A model generated the notes under the pieces. The model saw only the letters and a program-made list of their open reading frames with translations, was not told where the DNA came from and ran no database searches. This document shows, one piece after another, positions 1 through 7,523 of a DNA stretch of 12,332 nucleotides (positions are counted from its first letter, which is position 1; each line of letters starts with the position of its first letter). This DNA comes from CAZKXU01 sp964556665 (GTDB taxonomy: Bacteria > Bdellovibrionota_C > UBA2361 > CAZKXU01): NCBI GenBank assembly GCA_964556665.1, contig CAZKXU010000099.1, positions 1 to 12,332 of the forward strand, read 5' to 3'. The position numbers and the translations under genes are program-made.

Positions 1-53
1 TGGGGCAACGATGTGATGCTAGACGTGAAAAAACTTATTTGGAGGAGCACTAG
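1..53. repeat. Left copy of 53-bp perfect terminal inverted repeat
   Basis: Bases 1-53 are the exact reverse complement of 12280-12332; the match breaks at the 54th base (a at 54 against the complement of g at 12279). The copy lies just past the 3' end of the leftward pduO operon (stop at 79). Read in that operon's direction it runs from CTAGTGCTCC to TTGCCCCA. I see no strong hairpin inside a single copy, and it does not resemble a tRNA, an rRNA or an insertion-sequence end known to me. It may be the edge of a longer dispersed repeat where assembly stopped. Confidence 0.95.
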
Positions 54-78
54 AAGCCCGTGGTCCCGCTGTGTTATG

Positions 79-657
79 TTAGGATATTTTACCACCCAGC
101 ACCCAAAGATACTCCGGTGTATTGCTCTGTTTCGATTCGAAGCGCGCCATTGCGAAAAGTAGATCGCTTAACCTATTTAGATAAATAATAATGTTGCTGG
201 AGACTGGCTCTCTTTTGGATAGGGTGATTATCCTCCGTTCTGCTCGTCTACAGACTGAGCGTGCTATATGAAGATAGGAATTAAGCTCTGTGCCGCCTGG
301 AAGTACGAAGGATCTCAGCTCTGGGAGTCCATCAATTAGCTGGTCAATATACCGTTCAAGTTCACCGATACGAGGAAGCTCGATGTTTGGCATTCCCTGC
401 CATGACTCTCCTGAAGGTGTTGCTAGAAGTGAGCCGATATCAAATAAGTCATTTTGTATCCTACTCAATATAGTATCTAGCGGAGTCACTTTCTTGCTAG
501 TTGCTAACGTTCGACATAGTCCTAGGTAGGAATTAAGCTCATCAACCTCTCCATAGGTCTCCACGCGCAGGTCATCTTTACTTACGCGAGCTCCGCCCAC
601 TAGTCCGGTTTCTCCTTGGTCACCGGTCTTTGTATATATCTTATTAATTTTTACCAT
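79..657 (-). CDS. pduO: PduO-type ATP:cob(I)alamin adenosyltransferase
   Basis: This enzyme transfers the adenosyl group of ATP to cob(I)alamin, making coenzyme B12 for enzymes such as methylmalonyl-CoA mutase. The 192 residues match the usual bacterial length. The N-terminal ATP-binding motif TKTGDQGETGL is at residues 9-19, followed by R24, K27, R31 and the DELN signature at 39-42. The second signature has PGG at 120-122, LHIAR at 129-133 and RRAER at 137-141. The third has LNRLSDLLFAMAR at 160-172. All are intact, so it should be active. It is cytosolic and the last gene of the leftward operon, starting 3 bases after the stop of the 72-aa gene. The Shine-Dalgarno is weak and lies inside the upstream gene's end, suggesting translational coupling. 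I see no cobalamin-riboswitch box before it. Its position behind sigma-54-type regulators is unusual. Confidence 0.93.
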   Translation of the reverse strand: MVKINKIYTKTGDQGETGLVGGARVSKDDLRVETYGEVDELNSYLGLCRTLATSKKVTPLDTILSRIQNDLFDIGSLLATPSGESWQGMPNIELPRIGELERYIDQLIDGLPELRSFVLPGGTELNSYLHIARSVCRRAERRIITLSKREPVSSNIIIYLNRLSDLLFAMARFESKQSNTPEYLWVLGGKIS

Positions 658-660
658 ATC

Positions 661-879
661 TCATTCCAAAAGTTTATCTATATCCTCGGTTGCTTGGCTG
701 CTTTCAGTTCCCTTAGAGATTGTAACCTGCTTCTGTGATCTGTTGCTTATATCCTTGACTTTAGTTGCAGCTCCAGGCTTGTCGATCCTATTAAATCCAA
801 AGTAGGGAAGCAGTAGGAGTAAAGCTATAACTGTCCCAGCAATAAGTATAGTTTTTTTTATCTCCTCACGATTGGACAT
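661..879 (-). CDS. Small single-pass membrane protein of unknown function
   Basis: I do not recognise this 72-aa protein. Residues 1-9 are polar with two lysines next to the membrane. Residues 10-27 are a strong hydrophobic helix (ILIAGTVIALLLLLPYF), and residues 30-72 are hydrophilic and rich in K, S, T, Q and D. By the positive-inside rule the N-terminus would be cytoplasmic and the tail of about 40 residues outside the inner membrane. There is no lipobox or convincing signal-peptidase site, so it is more likely a bitopic anchor than a secreted protein. It is 32 bases downstream of the 95-aa gene and 3 bases upstream of pduO, so it is almost certainly cotranscribed. Its Shine-Dalgarno is weak. 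The tight placement between two credible genes is the main evidence that it is real. Confidence 0.7.
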   Translation of the reverse strand: MSNREEIKKTILIAGTVIALLLLLPYFGFNRIDKPGAATKVKDISNRSQKQVTISKGTESSQATEDIDKLLE

Positions 880-911
880 AGGTACTTAGAACTTCTGGAA
901 CAGTAATTACA

Positions 912-1199
912 TTAACTCTTCAAAATTGCCAGTGCGCGCTCTAAGATTATATCAAGATGGCCGCCAATTAAAGTGCTTAATCGGTCACCCAATAAGGAAT
1001 TATTAACTTTCAGTAGATCCGCCTCCTTTTGACGTATGGCGGTTATAATAGCTTCATTAGAAGCGCTGTCGATATCTACCAAAATGCCCTGTTTGGCATC
1101 AACTTCAACTTTTAGCAGGTTAGCTTTCAAGAGGTAGGATAAGACTGAGTCGGTAAGAGATGAGATACGTTGAAATTCAGATAAGCTTACAAGTTTCAT
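912..1199 (-). CDS. Small protein with possible MerR/excisionase-like helix-turn-helix
   Basis: This 95-aa protein belongs to no family I can name with certainty. Residues 4-30 (SLSEFQRISSLTDSVLSYLL) have the pattern of a helix-turn-helix, and residues 31-45 read like a wing (KVEVDAKQGILVDID). This is reminiscent of MerR or excisionase DNA-binding modules, but it is an inference from pattern. Residues 47-95 appear helical and amphipathic and could mediate dimerisation or contact with a partner. Its ATG overlaps the stop of the sigma-54 activator as ATGA (1196-1199), the classic arrangement for translational coupling and often for proteins that work together. It may be an accessory DNA-binding or adaptor subunit of the regulator pair. 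No signal peptide or membrane segment is visible. Confidence 0.7.
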   Translation of the reverse strand: MKLVSLSEFQRISSLTDSVLSYLLKANLLKVEVDAKQGILVDIDSASNEAIITAIRQKEADLLKVNNSLLGDRLSTLIGGHLDIILERALAILKS

Positions 1200-2731
1200 A
1201 ATGAAGAACCTCTATTCCTTTTAAGGCTCATTCCTGCTCTAAATAGCTCCAAAGCAGCTTCACTTTCACCTAAAAGTTGTGAGGCAGCCTTTAGGTCTCC
1301 AGCAGCGGCTTCGATCGCTTCAAGTCTAGCTAGATCGGAGAATTTTTCAATTCCTGCGTTAAGATCGGAGACCTGCTCTTTAAGGATCTGCCTAGTGAGT
1401 TTGCCTGCAGCGTGAGAGAGAATCTCCTGCGTGCTATGGGGAGTGCCGCTAAGACTTGAACTAAATACGGTAGCTACGACTTCCTCATCAATTACGACGC
1501 GTCCACGCATATCACTTAACTCACAAAGCTGTGCCACTGTGTTTTCAAGCTGGCGTAAGTTGCCCGGCCAGTTCTGACTAAAAAGAATACGGTAAGAGCC
1601 ACTGCTAAGGCCAACTATCGATCTGTTCTGCGGACGCTGTCTGGAGATTTTAGCAAGTGCAAATGCTAGCGCGCCTGCAATATCAAGACGTCTAAAGCGC
1701 AAAGGTAAGAGCTCTAACTGTACCCGTTCCAGACGATATGCAAAGTCATCTCTAAGCACTTCGGTGCGCATCATATCGCTTAAGGTGCGATTCGCAGCAA
1801 AGACAAATCGAACATCTGCCTCGATGGTCTCTGCGCTTCCAACTCTTCGATATATTTTATTCTCTATGAATGTAATTAACTTGCCTTGAAGTTCCTTATC
1901 TATACTCTGTAACTCGTCAATGAAGAGTGTGCCTTTCTCGGCGCTTCGTACTAATCCCCATTTGTCCACAGCGCCTGTATATGCACCGGCTACTGCGCCA
2001 AAAAGCTCTGCCTGTACAAGTTCGGAAGAGGAGAAGTCTCGAGGTGTTATACTTATAAATTTCCCGCTCTGTCCAGATAGAAGATGGAGTGCATAGGCTA
2101 AATTGGTTTTGCCTGTTCCAGTTTCACCTATGATAATCGGGTTTTCATTGGTGTAGCTTGCGTATCTAGGCAGCCAGCGCATCCAGAGCTCACGACTTTT
2201 AGGATCAACAATTGATTGGGCCCAACCAAATGTCCCTAACGCCGGCAATGGTAGCTTGCCTGAGTTTCGTCTCTCAAGCTCAACTGAAAAAAACTCCATA
2301 ACTTGTAGGAGCTGATGTTCAATTGTGGGGATAGAAGGTATGGCGGCTGGCGGAGTGATAACAAATGTATCTACTAAGCCAGATGGTGTGAGCTTCTCCT
2401 CGGAGAATAGTAGATCTCCAGCATACATCAACTTCTCGCAAGCAGTTACAGCGAGGCAGATATAACACTCCTGACTAAATCTCTCACGCAGCTGAGTTAA
2501 AAACTGACGCAGCCAGTTGTGATTTTTTTCCTGATGACCAATCCCGATTTCAGCAATTATGATATTTGGACGCTCACTCAGCGCAATTCCCCAGGCCTCG
2601 CTAAAGGTGGCTGTTGATGGTTTTATTGCTCTATAATTTGAGTTAATGAATGCTGCTATTCGCCGCGTAAAATCTGGCAATCCTATTATAAGAGGCTGTA
2701 CTTGGAGTATTTTTTCAGGATGATTAAGCAT
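1196..2731 (-). CDS. Sigma-54-dependent NtrC-family activator with pseudo-receiver
   Basis: This 511-aa cytosolic protein is an AAA+ enhancer-binding protein that would remodel sigma-54 RNA polymerase. Residues 10-130 look like a receiver-type alpha/beta domain, but the acidic pair is absent and the strand-3 position that should carry the phospho-Asp is Glu (IIIAEIG, E61). The AAA+ core is intact: Walker A GETGTGKT at 202-209, sigma-54 contact loop GAYTGA at 249-254 (a Tyr variant of GAFTGA), Walker B TLFIDEL at 268-274, sensor I N314, arginine-finger candidates R327 and R333, and sensor II WPGNLRQLE at 388-396. Residues 466-503 form a Fis-type helix-turn-helix (AAGDLKAASQLLGES). It starts 8 bases after the degenerate paralogue and overlaps the next gene by ATGA. 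Being insensitive to ordinary phosphorylation, it is probably controlled by a partner protein. Confidence 0.9.
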   Translation of the reverse strand: MLNHPEKILQVQPLIIGLPDFTRRIAAFINSNYRAIKPSTATFSEAWGIALSERPNIIIAEIGIGHQEKNHNWLRQFLTQLRERFSQECYICLAVTACEKLMYAGDLLFSEEKLTPSGLVDTFVITPPAAIPSIPTIEHQLLQVMEFFSVELERRNSGKLPLPALGTFGWAQSIVDPKSRELWMRWLPRYASYTNENPIIIGETGTGKTNLAYALHLLSGQSGKFISITPRDFSSSELVQAELFGAVAGAYTGAVDKWGLVRSAEKGTLFIDELQSIDKELQGKLITFIENKIYRRVGSAETIEADVRFVFAANRTLSDMMRTEVLRDDFAYRLERVQLELLPLRFRRLDIAGALAFALAKISRQRPQNRSIVGLSSGSYRILFSQNWPGNLRQLENTVAQLCELSDMRGRVVIDEEVVATVFSSSLSGTPHSTQEILSHAAGKLTRQILKEQVSDLNAGIEKFSDLARLEAIEAAAGDLKAASQLLGESEAALELFRAGMSLKRNRGSSL

Positions 2732-2739
2732 GATCGGTT

Positions 2740-4005
2740 TTACCTGTTAGCTAAACAGTTACGCAGGGCTTGTACAGTTGTTCCAAGTCTTGCTGCTGCT
2801 ACTCTATAATTAAATTCAGAAAGTTCAAGTATGCTCGCGACCTCAAAGCGATCTGGTAAGTAAGTCTGTTGATGCTCAGAGTCCCAGAGTTCTCTACTTA
2901 ACTCGATTTGCTTTTTAATTTCCTGGCCATCAAGGGTATGTCCAATTAGTGCATCAATCAGCACTGCTCGTAACTGCTTTAGCTCACCTCTCCATTCAAG
3001 CGTTGATAGCCAAATGACAATCTCTGAGGTGAGGGGCTTAAGTTTAAGATCAGAGAGTTCCTCAGTTTCACGTGTAAAGCGCTGTACTAACGCAGAAAAA
3101 TCCTCCTTCCTTTCGTTTAACGCTGGGACAGTAATAACCGTAGCATTGAGTAGCTTCCCCCAGCTTCTTGCAACCTGGTCATTAGAGGTTAGTATTGTTA
3201 GATAAGCTCCATCCTGCGCTTGCCCACTTTGTGGCCAGATTGCCCTCTGTTTTTTCTCAAGAAAGGTAAGCAGTTCGGTGTCGTTGTGATCTACATTTTC
3301 AATTATCAGTGCGCGTGAAGCTCCTAGTCGTGGCAACTCATAGCGGCCTCCCTCAAGAAAAAGTGAGGAGATTTTGCCATCGTATAGCCCTAAGTCAAGG
3401 CAGCTTGCCATATGTTTTGGGGTGCGCTCCTCATGCATAGCCCAAGCTAAGGTTGTAAGTCCGCTTCCAGGCTTGCCATGCAGCACGGTAACTGCCGTTT
3501 TCTTTGCCACGCTACTTTGTAACTGTGATATGCAGGCCATACTTTTTGGTGCCTGTGCAACTAACTGACTAAGTGTCATTCGCTTTGCTGCTACTGGCCT
3601 GGCTGAGTGATTGTTGCTCACTAGACTATTTAGAATCTCATCTACTAGGAGTTTCAGCGACTGAGGGTTCTCTATGCCGAAATAATTGACAGCTCCTGCT
3701 TTCATTGCGTCAACTGCGACCTGTACGCTAGGTTCATCGGTTAGGAAAAAAACTTTTGGGCGTTTAGGTTCAGGTATCGCCTTTAGTGAGAGCAGCACAT
3801 CTATACCGGTGCTGTAATCCCCGAGTAAGTAATCCAGGACTAGTATCTTAGGACTTCTCTCAATTAATCTAGAAACAATGTTACTTTCAATGTCGACCCG
3901 AGATGATAGAACGCCATTCTCTTTAAGTCTAAGGGCGAGCGCCTCCGCTGCTTTTAACTTAGTTGCCTCCCGTTCATTTAGAGCTATTATTACGGTCTCT
4001 TTCAT
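2740..4005 (-). CDS. Degenerate NtrC-like protein: receiver, dead AAA+, Fis-type HTH
   Basis: This 421-aa protein keeps the domain order of an NtrC response regulator but not its chemistry. In the receiver (about 1-128), D58 (ILVLDYL) and T89 remain, while the acidic pair is replaced (ALNE at 8-11) and the conserved Lys before Pro is N113. In the AAA+ region (about 145-350), Walker A reads GKPGSGLTT with Leu183 in place of Lys, Walker B reads LIIENVD with E236-N237 instead of D-E, and the sigma-54 contact loop and arginine fingers are missing. The family pattern survives only at VPALNERKEDF (293-303). Residues 388-421 form a Fis-like helix-turn-helix (EFNYRVAAARLGTTVQALR). A strong Shine-Dalgarno (GGGAG at 4009-4013) precedes the ATG. 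I infer a DNA-binding partner or antagonist of the intact activator, not an ATPase. Confidence 0.85.
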   Translation of the reverse strand: MKETVIIALNEREATKLKAAEALALRLKENGVLSSRVDIESNIVSRLIERSPKILVLDYLLGDYSTGIDVLLSLKAIPEPKRPKVFFLTDEPSVQVAVDAMKAGAVNYFGIENPQSLKLLVDEILNSLVSNNHSARPVAAKRMTLSQLVAQAPKSMACISQLQSSVAKKTAVTVLHGKPGSGLTTLAWAMHEERTPKHMASCLDLGLYDGKISSLFLEGGRYELPRLGASRALIIENVDHNDTELLTFLEKKQRAIWPQSGQAQDGAYLTILTSNDQVARSWGKLLNATVITVPALNERKEDFSALVQRFTRETEELSDLKLKPLTSEIVIWLSTLEWRGELKQLRAVLIDALIGHTLDGQEIKKQIELSRELWDSEHQQTYLPDRFEVASILELSEFNYRVAAARLGTTVQALRNCLANR

Positions 4006-4051
4006 TTCTCCCTTCAGTACATAGGTTTAAGACGTAGAACACTCTGCTCAA

Positions 4052-4057
4052 AATATA
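4052..4057 (-). promoter_or_regulatory. Possible -10 box for the leftward regulator operon
   Basis: TATATT reads on the minus strand here, about 47 bases before the ATG at 4005. The bases at the expected -35 position (about 4074-4080) match poorly (AATTAG), so this is only a candidate. Confidence 0.2.
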
Positions 4058-4079
4058 GTGATGCTTAACCTCTCCTAAT

Positions 4080-4110
4080 TTGACACCTTAAGTAATTAAG
4101 AAGATTCAAT
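4080..4110 (+). promoter_or_regulatory. Candidate sigma-70-type promoter for the rightward operon
   Basis: A consensus -35 hexamer TTGACA lies at 4080-4085. The best -10 match is TTCAAT at 4105-4110, giving a long 19-base spacer. The predicted start leaves a leader of roughly 45-50 bases before the TTG at 4165. The CTTAA/TTAAG inverted repeat at 4087-4100 falls inside the spacer, where a bound regulator would block or distort the promoter. Confidence 0.35.
4087..4100. repeat. Short inverted repeat, possible operator
   Basis: CTTAA, four bases, then TTAAG, placed directly after the TTGACA element in the divergent region. Fis-type helix-turn-helix dimers bind hyphenated dyads, and two such proteins are encoded next door. 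It is short and A+T-rich, so chance is a real alternative. Confidence 0.25.
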
Positions 4111-4164
4111 TAAATTTGAGACGGATTACTCATTTAATGTGTCTAAAGAGCAGGGGGATTAATC

Positions 4165-4770
4165 TTGAAAGATATACTTATCGTAGAAGATGGTGTTAAG
4201 GAAAGGGAGCGTCTACACAAATTGTTTAGTGCAGCCGGATACTCCACTATAGCATGTGCTAGTGTCGGTGAAGCCGAGTCAGCTCTTAATGTCGATGCAT
4301 TTCGTTTAGCTATCCTCGACATCGGACTGAGTGATAAGAGCGGGTCACACCTTTTCAACACCATCAAGCGTGGAGGTAGGGTTTCCTTTATAGTGATTTT
4401 TACCGGCAACCCCTCAGTGCACCTTAAAGGTCGTTTCATAGATGAAGGTGCGGTTGATTATATCGTCAAAGGTTCTACTCAGGCTCAAAACGATTCATTC
4501 ATGCAGCGGGTTAAGGAGCTAATCGGGGAGGCTTCCAAGCATTCCGAATCTTTTTCTGGAATTGATCTGGAAACATTTCTTCAAACGTATGTACAGGAAA
4601 AATCCCGGGCTCTTTTTCAGGATTCAGATGGAAGTTTGCCCGCCTGTAAAGACTGCAACTCGCGTCGTTATACCGTCACCTTTGCACATAAAGCTCAGGT
4701 GCCACCCGAGATCAGTGGACGGGTTATATGCAGCGGCTGTGGAAAACTTCTTGATCTCTCAGTGGGATAA
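4165..4770 (+). CDS. Response regulator receiver fused to a C-terminal zinc ribbon
   Basis: This 201-aa cytosolic protein has a complete receiver domain at about 1-122: acidic residues E8-D9, phosphoacceptor D52 (LAILDIGL), T80 and K102. It should therefore accept phosphate. A helical linker (about 125-155) leads to two CxxC knuckles, CKDC at 161-164 and CSGC at 189-192, separated by 24 residues, which should bind one zinc ion. No DNA-binding or enzymatic output domain is present, so the ribbon is probably the output, for protein or nucleic-acid contact. The start is TTG, supported by a strong AGGGGG Shine-Dalgarno at 4152-4157 with 7 bases of spacing; no better in-frame ATG precedes the receiver. 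Its TAA overlaps the ATG of the membrane sensor by one base, so the two are translationally coupled and likely partners. Confidence 0.88.
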   Translation: MKDILIVEDGVKERERLHKLFSAAGYSTIACASVGEAESALNVDAFRLAILDIGLSDKSGSHLFNTIKRGGRVSFIVIFTGNPSVHLKGRFIDEGAVDYIVKGSTQAQNDSFMQRVKELIGEASKHSESFSGIDLETFLQTYVQEKSRALFQDSDGSLPACKDCNSRRYTVTFAHKAQVPPEISGRVICSGCGKLLDLSVG

Positions 4771-7502
4771 TGATGTTAGATCTATCAAAGGCGTTATTGG
4801 CCCCTATCGGAAGGGCGCGCGTATTTTATCGTAAAGTAACGGTTCCGCACATCTTTATTTTCGTTGCCCTAATTTTTCTTGGCACACTCTCTGATCTCCA
4901 TTTTCTAAGGGATAGTGCCTTGACCTTAATAGTAAAATTAGGGGCAGTTTGTTTTATTCTCTGTTTTAATTTAATTGTAAGTGCAAAATACTATACTATT
5001 TTTCCTGGACTCGTATGGGGAGAGTTAAGTGCGATCTCTCTTTTCCTCTGTGGAGCGGCGCTATATTTTCGTTTAGATCCTCTATTTAATACCTTTATTC
5101 CTTTAGCAGCCCTGCTGTTGGTGTTATTGCCTCTTTCCTTACGTGCTGCAGAGGCAGCATTGATAGGGTTAACTACAGGCAGTATTACTGTTATATTTTG
5201 GTGTGTTTTCGATATACTTTACTCGCAGCACTTTAAGTTCAAGTATGAGGGCTTAATTCTTTTTACAGCTGCGTTGAGTGTGTTTTTACTTAAGTCTATT
5301 TTCTTTCCTAGAAAAGAGGATCAGTTAGGCTCCTCTCTCTTTAAATCTTCTACACAGAAGGCAAATTTAATCCCGACCTGGGATAGTTCACAGGCAGAAC
5401 AACATGAGAAGGAGTTCTCGGAGGGATTCTCAAAACTTTTTGCTGAAGAGGTAATAAGCGAGATCATGCTCAAGCTTCCGATTCTAAGCTTAGTAACCGG
5501 CTCAACTGTATTTTATGTGGCACTTAGTAGTGCATTTAGAAACAGATACCTGGCAGTTATATGGCTTGCTGTCGCGCTGTTTCAGTGTACGGTTTATCTA
5601 GGACTGATTAGACAGCGAGAGATTAGGCGCATCTTAGATCATCAGCTTTTAATCGTATTGAGCACAGTGCTTTGGTGGGCCTTGGTGCCGGCGCTGCGCA
5701 TAGGTTCAACGCTCTTATCTGAACTCTTACTACTTTTTCTAATATTTGCTACCACAACATTGCCTTGGAGTAGAGTTCCGAATCTCTTAATTAACACGCT
5801 TTTTGCCTTTTTAGCGCTGTGGCATCTTCTCTGTTTCAATGCGAGTGGGCTTTTTGCTGGAATAACATTCTTCTTCATACTGATCGCCTTAAGAATCGGT
5901 GCAATAAATTATAGTGCGCTAATTCTAAGAGGTGCGCTTCCAACTATCTCGCGTGCAGCGGAAAGTCTGGCCTCTACACCGGCTCTACTACACATATTGG
6001 CGCGGTGTCTTAGTATTCTAAATCAGAACTCCCATGTTCTTACTTTATATAGTCGTAATGACGCCCTAGTCTTACGTGATAAAGAGGTGGTTCTCTCTAC
6101 GGTAGATCCAATTTATGTTAAAGGTCTAACTCATATTCTTGATAAGCATAAGGAAATTGCGGGAGTACTGCCATTATTGAAGCTGGGGGAGCAATTCAAT
6201 GGCCCCTTTTTTGATTGGTTTGCATCAATTCCAAGGAAGGTTTATTTTTTCCGCTTAGAAACAGTATTGGATAACCGCGCGGAGCGTATCTATATAATCT
6301 TACCTCTTTCGACCCAGGCACGTTTAATCGGCCATCGGCGCACTTTTATTTTTCTAAACAGCTTAGTTGCAGTTACTCGTACTTACTTTAATTCGGTGCG
6401 TACGCAGTTTCTATCATCTGATACATGGGTTGCAACGCAGCGTTCAATCTCGGAGCGTGAACACGAGATAAAGGAGTTGACTCATCTCGTCAATAATATA
6501 GCACAGGACATCTCCATTAATTGCGATTCTATAAAGGAAGAAAGCAAAAATCGCTTGCGCTCGGCTGAGATTTTGAAAGAGGTATCTGGGATCGAAGGAG
6601 CCGTACGTGCTCTTGCCGCAGGTGTCTCAGATATGCGCTGGCTTAAGGAGCTGATTAAGCTTAAGGAGTATAAGCGCACAGAAGAGGTAGATCTGCACAT
6701 GCTCCTCAAAGATCTAAAATTATTTGCAGAGCATCGTGCAGAAAGAAGGAAAAAGAGTATTGGAATGAATATTGAGTTACAGGATCTGTCAGGAGTTGCT
6801 GTTGCTAGCAGGGAGTTTTTGGAGGCAACACTTCGACTTGTCGTAGGACTAGCAATAGATCGCTGTGAAAAGAGTGCTTCACTTTCGGTGTATGAAAAAG
6901 ATAGTTCGGTCGTTATTCATGTTAGAGATGATGGCGAGCTGCTATCAGAGCAGACCATAGCACGCTTAACTGACGGACAGGTGCTCGATCTTTCGGAGCC
7001 GCTGGATCTGTTAGCAGGGGCATTTAACCTTGCGCGCACTAGTGCTGGTAAATTTGAGCTTGCAGTTATAGAGCAGCACAATCAGTGTAGTCTTGAGCTA
7101 AATAAGGTTACGATTAAGGTTGCGCCGAGGATGGGATATAATCAGTGGGCGCTTTTAGTCGATGATAATCTGCAGGTTACAACGTTCTATGCGCATGTAG
7201 CGGAGGCTTTAAATCTCCGTTATTTTACGGCGGCGTCTTTAGTAGAAGCTAAAAGCTTGCTCGCAGATCATGGCCGACCAAGGGTTGTAGTTACAGATAT
7301 TCAGCTTAGCGACGGCAGTGGAATCGATTTGTTACGTGGGCTGCGGAGTCAGTATGGATCTGACTTGCCAGTAATTGTAGTAAGTGGTGATAATGAAGCT
7401 GAAGTTGAAAAGCTTGTCTGGGAAGCCGGAGCCACAAAATTTCTTACTAAACCGGTAAATCGCGGAAAGCTATTTGAGGAGATTAGTGCGGTACTGAAAT
7501 AA
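4770..7502 (+). CDS. Polytopic hybrid histidine-kinase-like protein with degenerate ATPase lobe
   Basis: This 910-aa inner-membrane protein has about twelve hydrophobic segments in two groups of six (about 27-179 and 235-380), separated by a charged loop at 180-235. Residues 390-550 may be a GAF-like cytosolic domain. A coiled region leads to an H-box, ELTHLVNNIAQDI, with His572 and Asn at +4, but Leu573 where kinases have Asp or Glu. The ATP-binding lobe follows (about 640-785) and is eroded: the N-box Asn is gone (LRLVVGLAID), the G1 box reads DDGELL at 720-725 without its second Gly, and no G2 glycines remain. A canonical receiver ends the protein: D798-D799, D843, S872 and K894-P895. It starts one base inside the previous stop. 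I infer a sensor that relays or removes phosphate rather than autophosphorylating; a phosphatase role fits the kept Asn. Confidence 0.85.
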   Translation: MMLDLSKALLAPIGRARVFYRKVTVPHIFIFVALIFLGTLSDLHFLRDSALTLIVKLGAVCFILCFNLIVSAKYYTIFPGLVWGELSAISLFLCGAALYFRLDPLFNTFIPLAALLLVLLPLSLRAAEAALIGLTTGSITVIFWCVFDILYSQHFKFKYEGLILFTAALSVFLLKSIFFPRKEDQLGSSLFKSSTQKANLIPTWDSSQAEQHEKEFSEGFSKLFAEEVISEIMLKLPILSLVTGSTVFYVALSSAFRNRYLAVIWLAVALFQCTVYLGLIRQREIRRILDHQLLIVLSTVLWWALVPALRIGSTLLSELLLLFLIFATTTLPWSRVPNLLINTLFAFLALWHLLCFNASGLFAGITFFFILIALRIGAINYSALILRGALPTISRAAESLASTPALLHILARCLSILNQNSHVLTLYSRNDALVLRDKEVVLSTVDPIYVKGLTHILDKHKEIAGVLPLLKLGEQFNGPFFDWFASIPRKVYFFRLETVLDNRAERIYIILPLSTQARLIGHRRTFIFLNSLVAVTRTYFNSVRTQFLSSDTWVATQRSISEREHEIKELTHLVNNIAQDISINCDSIKEESKNRLRSAEILKEVSGIEGAVRALAAGVSDMRWLKELIKLKEYKRTEEVDLHMLLKDLKLFAEHRAERRKKSIGMNIELQDLSGVAVASREFLEATLRLVVGLAIDRCEKSASLSVYEKDSSVVIHVRDDGELLSEQTIARLTDGQVLDLSEPLDLLAGAFNLARTSAGKFELAVIEQHNQCSLELNKVTIKVAPRMGYNQWALLVDDNLQVTTFYAHVAEALNLRYFTAASLVEAKSLLADHGRPRVVVTDIQLSDGSGIDLLRGLRSQYGSDLPVIVVSGDNEAEVEKLVWEAGATKFLTKPVNRGKLFEEISAVLK

Positions 7503-7523
7503 TATTCAAGCACTGCATTAGGG

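Larger units (their letters stand above)
4006..4164. promoter_or_regulatory. Divergent intergenic region between the two signalling operons
   Basis: These 159 bases must hold the promoters of both operons and are A+T-rich. Visible elements are the rightward TTGACA at 4080-4085, an imperfect inverted repeat CTTAA-4-TTAAG at 4087-4100, and a leftward TATATT at 4052-4057. I looked for a sigma-54 promoter (GG, ten bases, GC in a TGGCAC...TTGC context) on both strands and did not find one. Confidence 0.6.

Noticed and set aside
1..60. tRNA or rRNA fragment at the window ends
   Set aside because: The terminal repeat cannot be folded into a cloverleaf and does not match rRNA segments that I can recall; the CCCCA-like end is not preceded by a T-stem.
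658..911. Cobalamin riboswitch controlling pduO
   Set aside because: No B12-box-like sequence is present; pduO starts 3 bases after the previous stop and depends on the operon promoter.
4006..4164. Sigma-54 promoter for the signalling operons
   Set aside because: No GG-N10-GC pair in the right context on either strand; the best elements are of sigma-70 type. The target of the activator is probably elsewhere.
4143..4439. Minus-strand reading frame over the start of the receiver/zinc-ribbon gene
   Set aside because: It overlaps a gene with a full receiver signature and has no family-like sequence of its own.
4562..4834. Second plus-strand reading frame spanning the junction of the receiver and sensor genes
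   Set aside because: It runs out of frame through the conserved CxxC ribbon and the sensor N-terminus and has a composition unlike a real protein.
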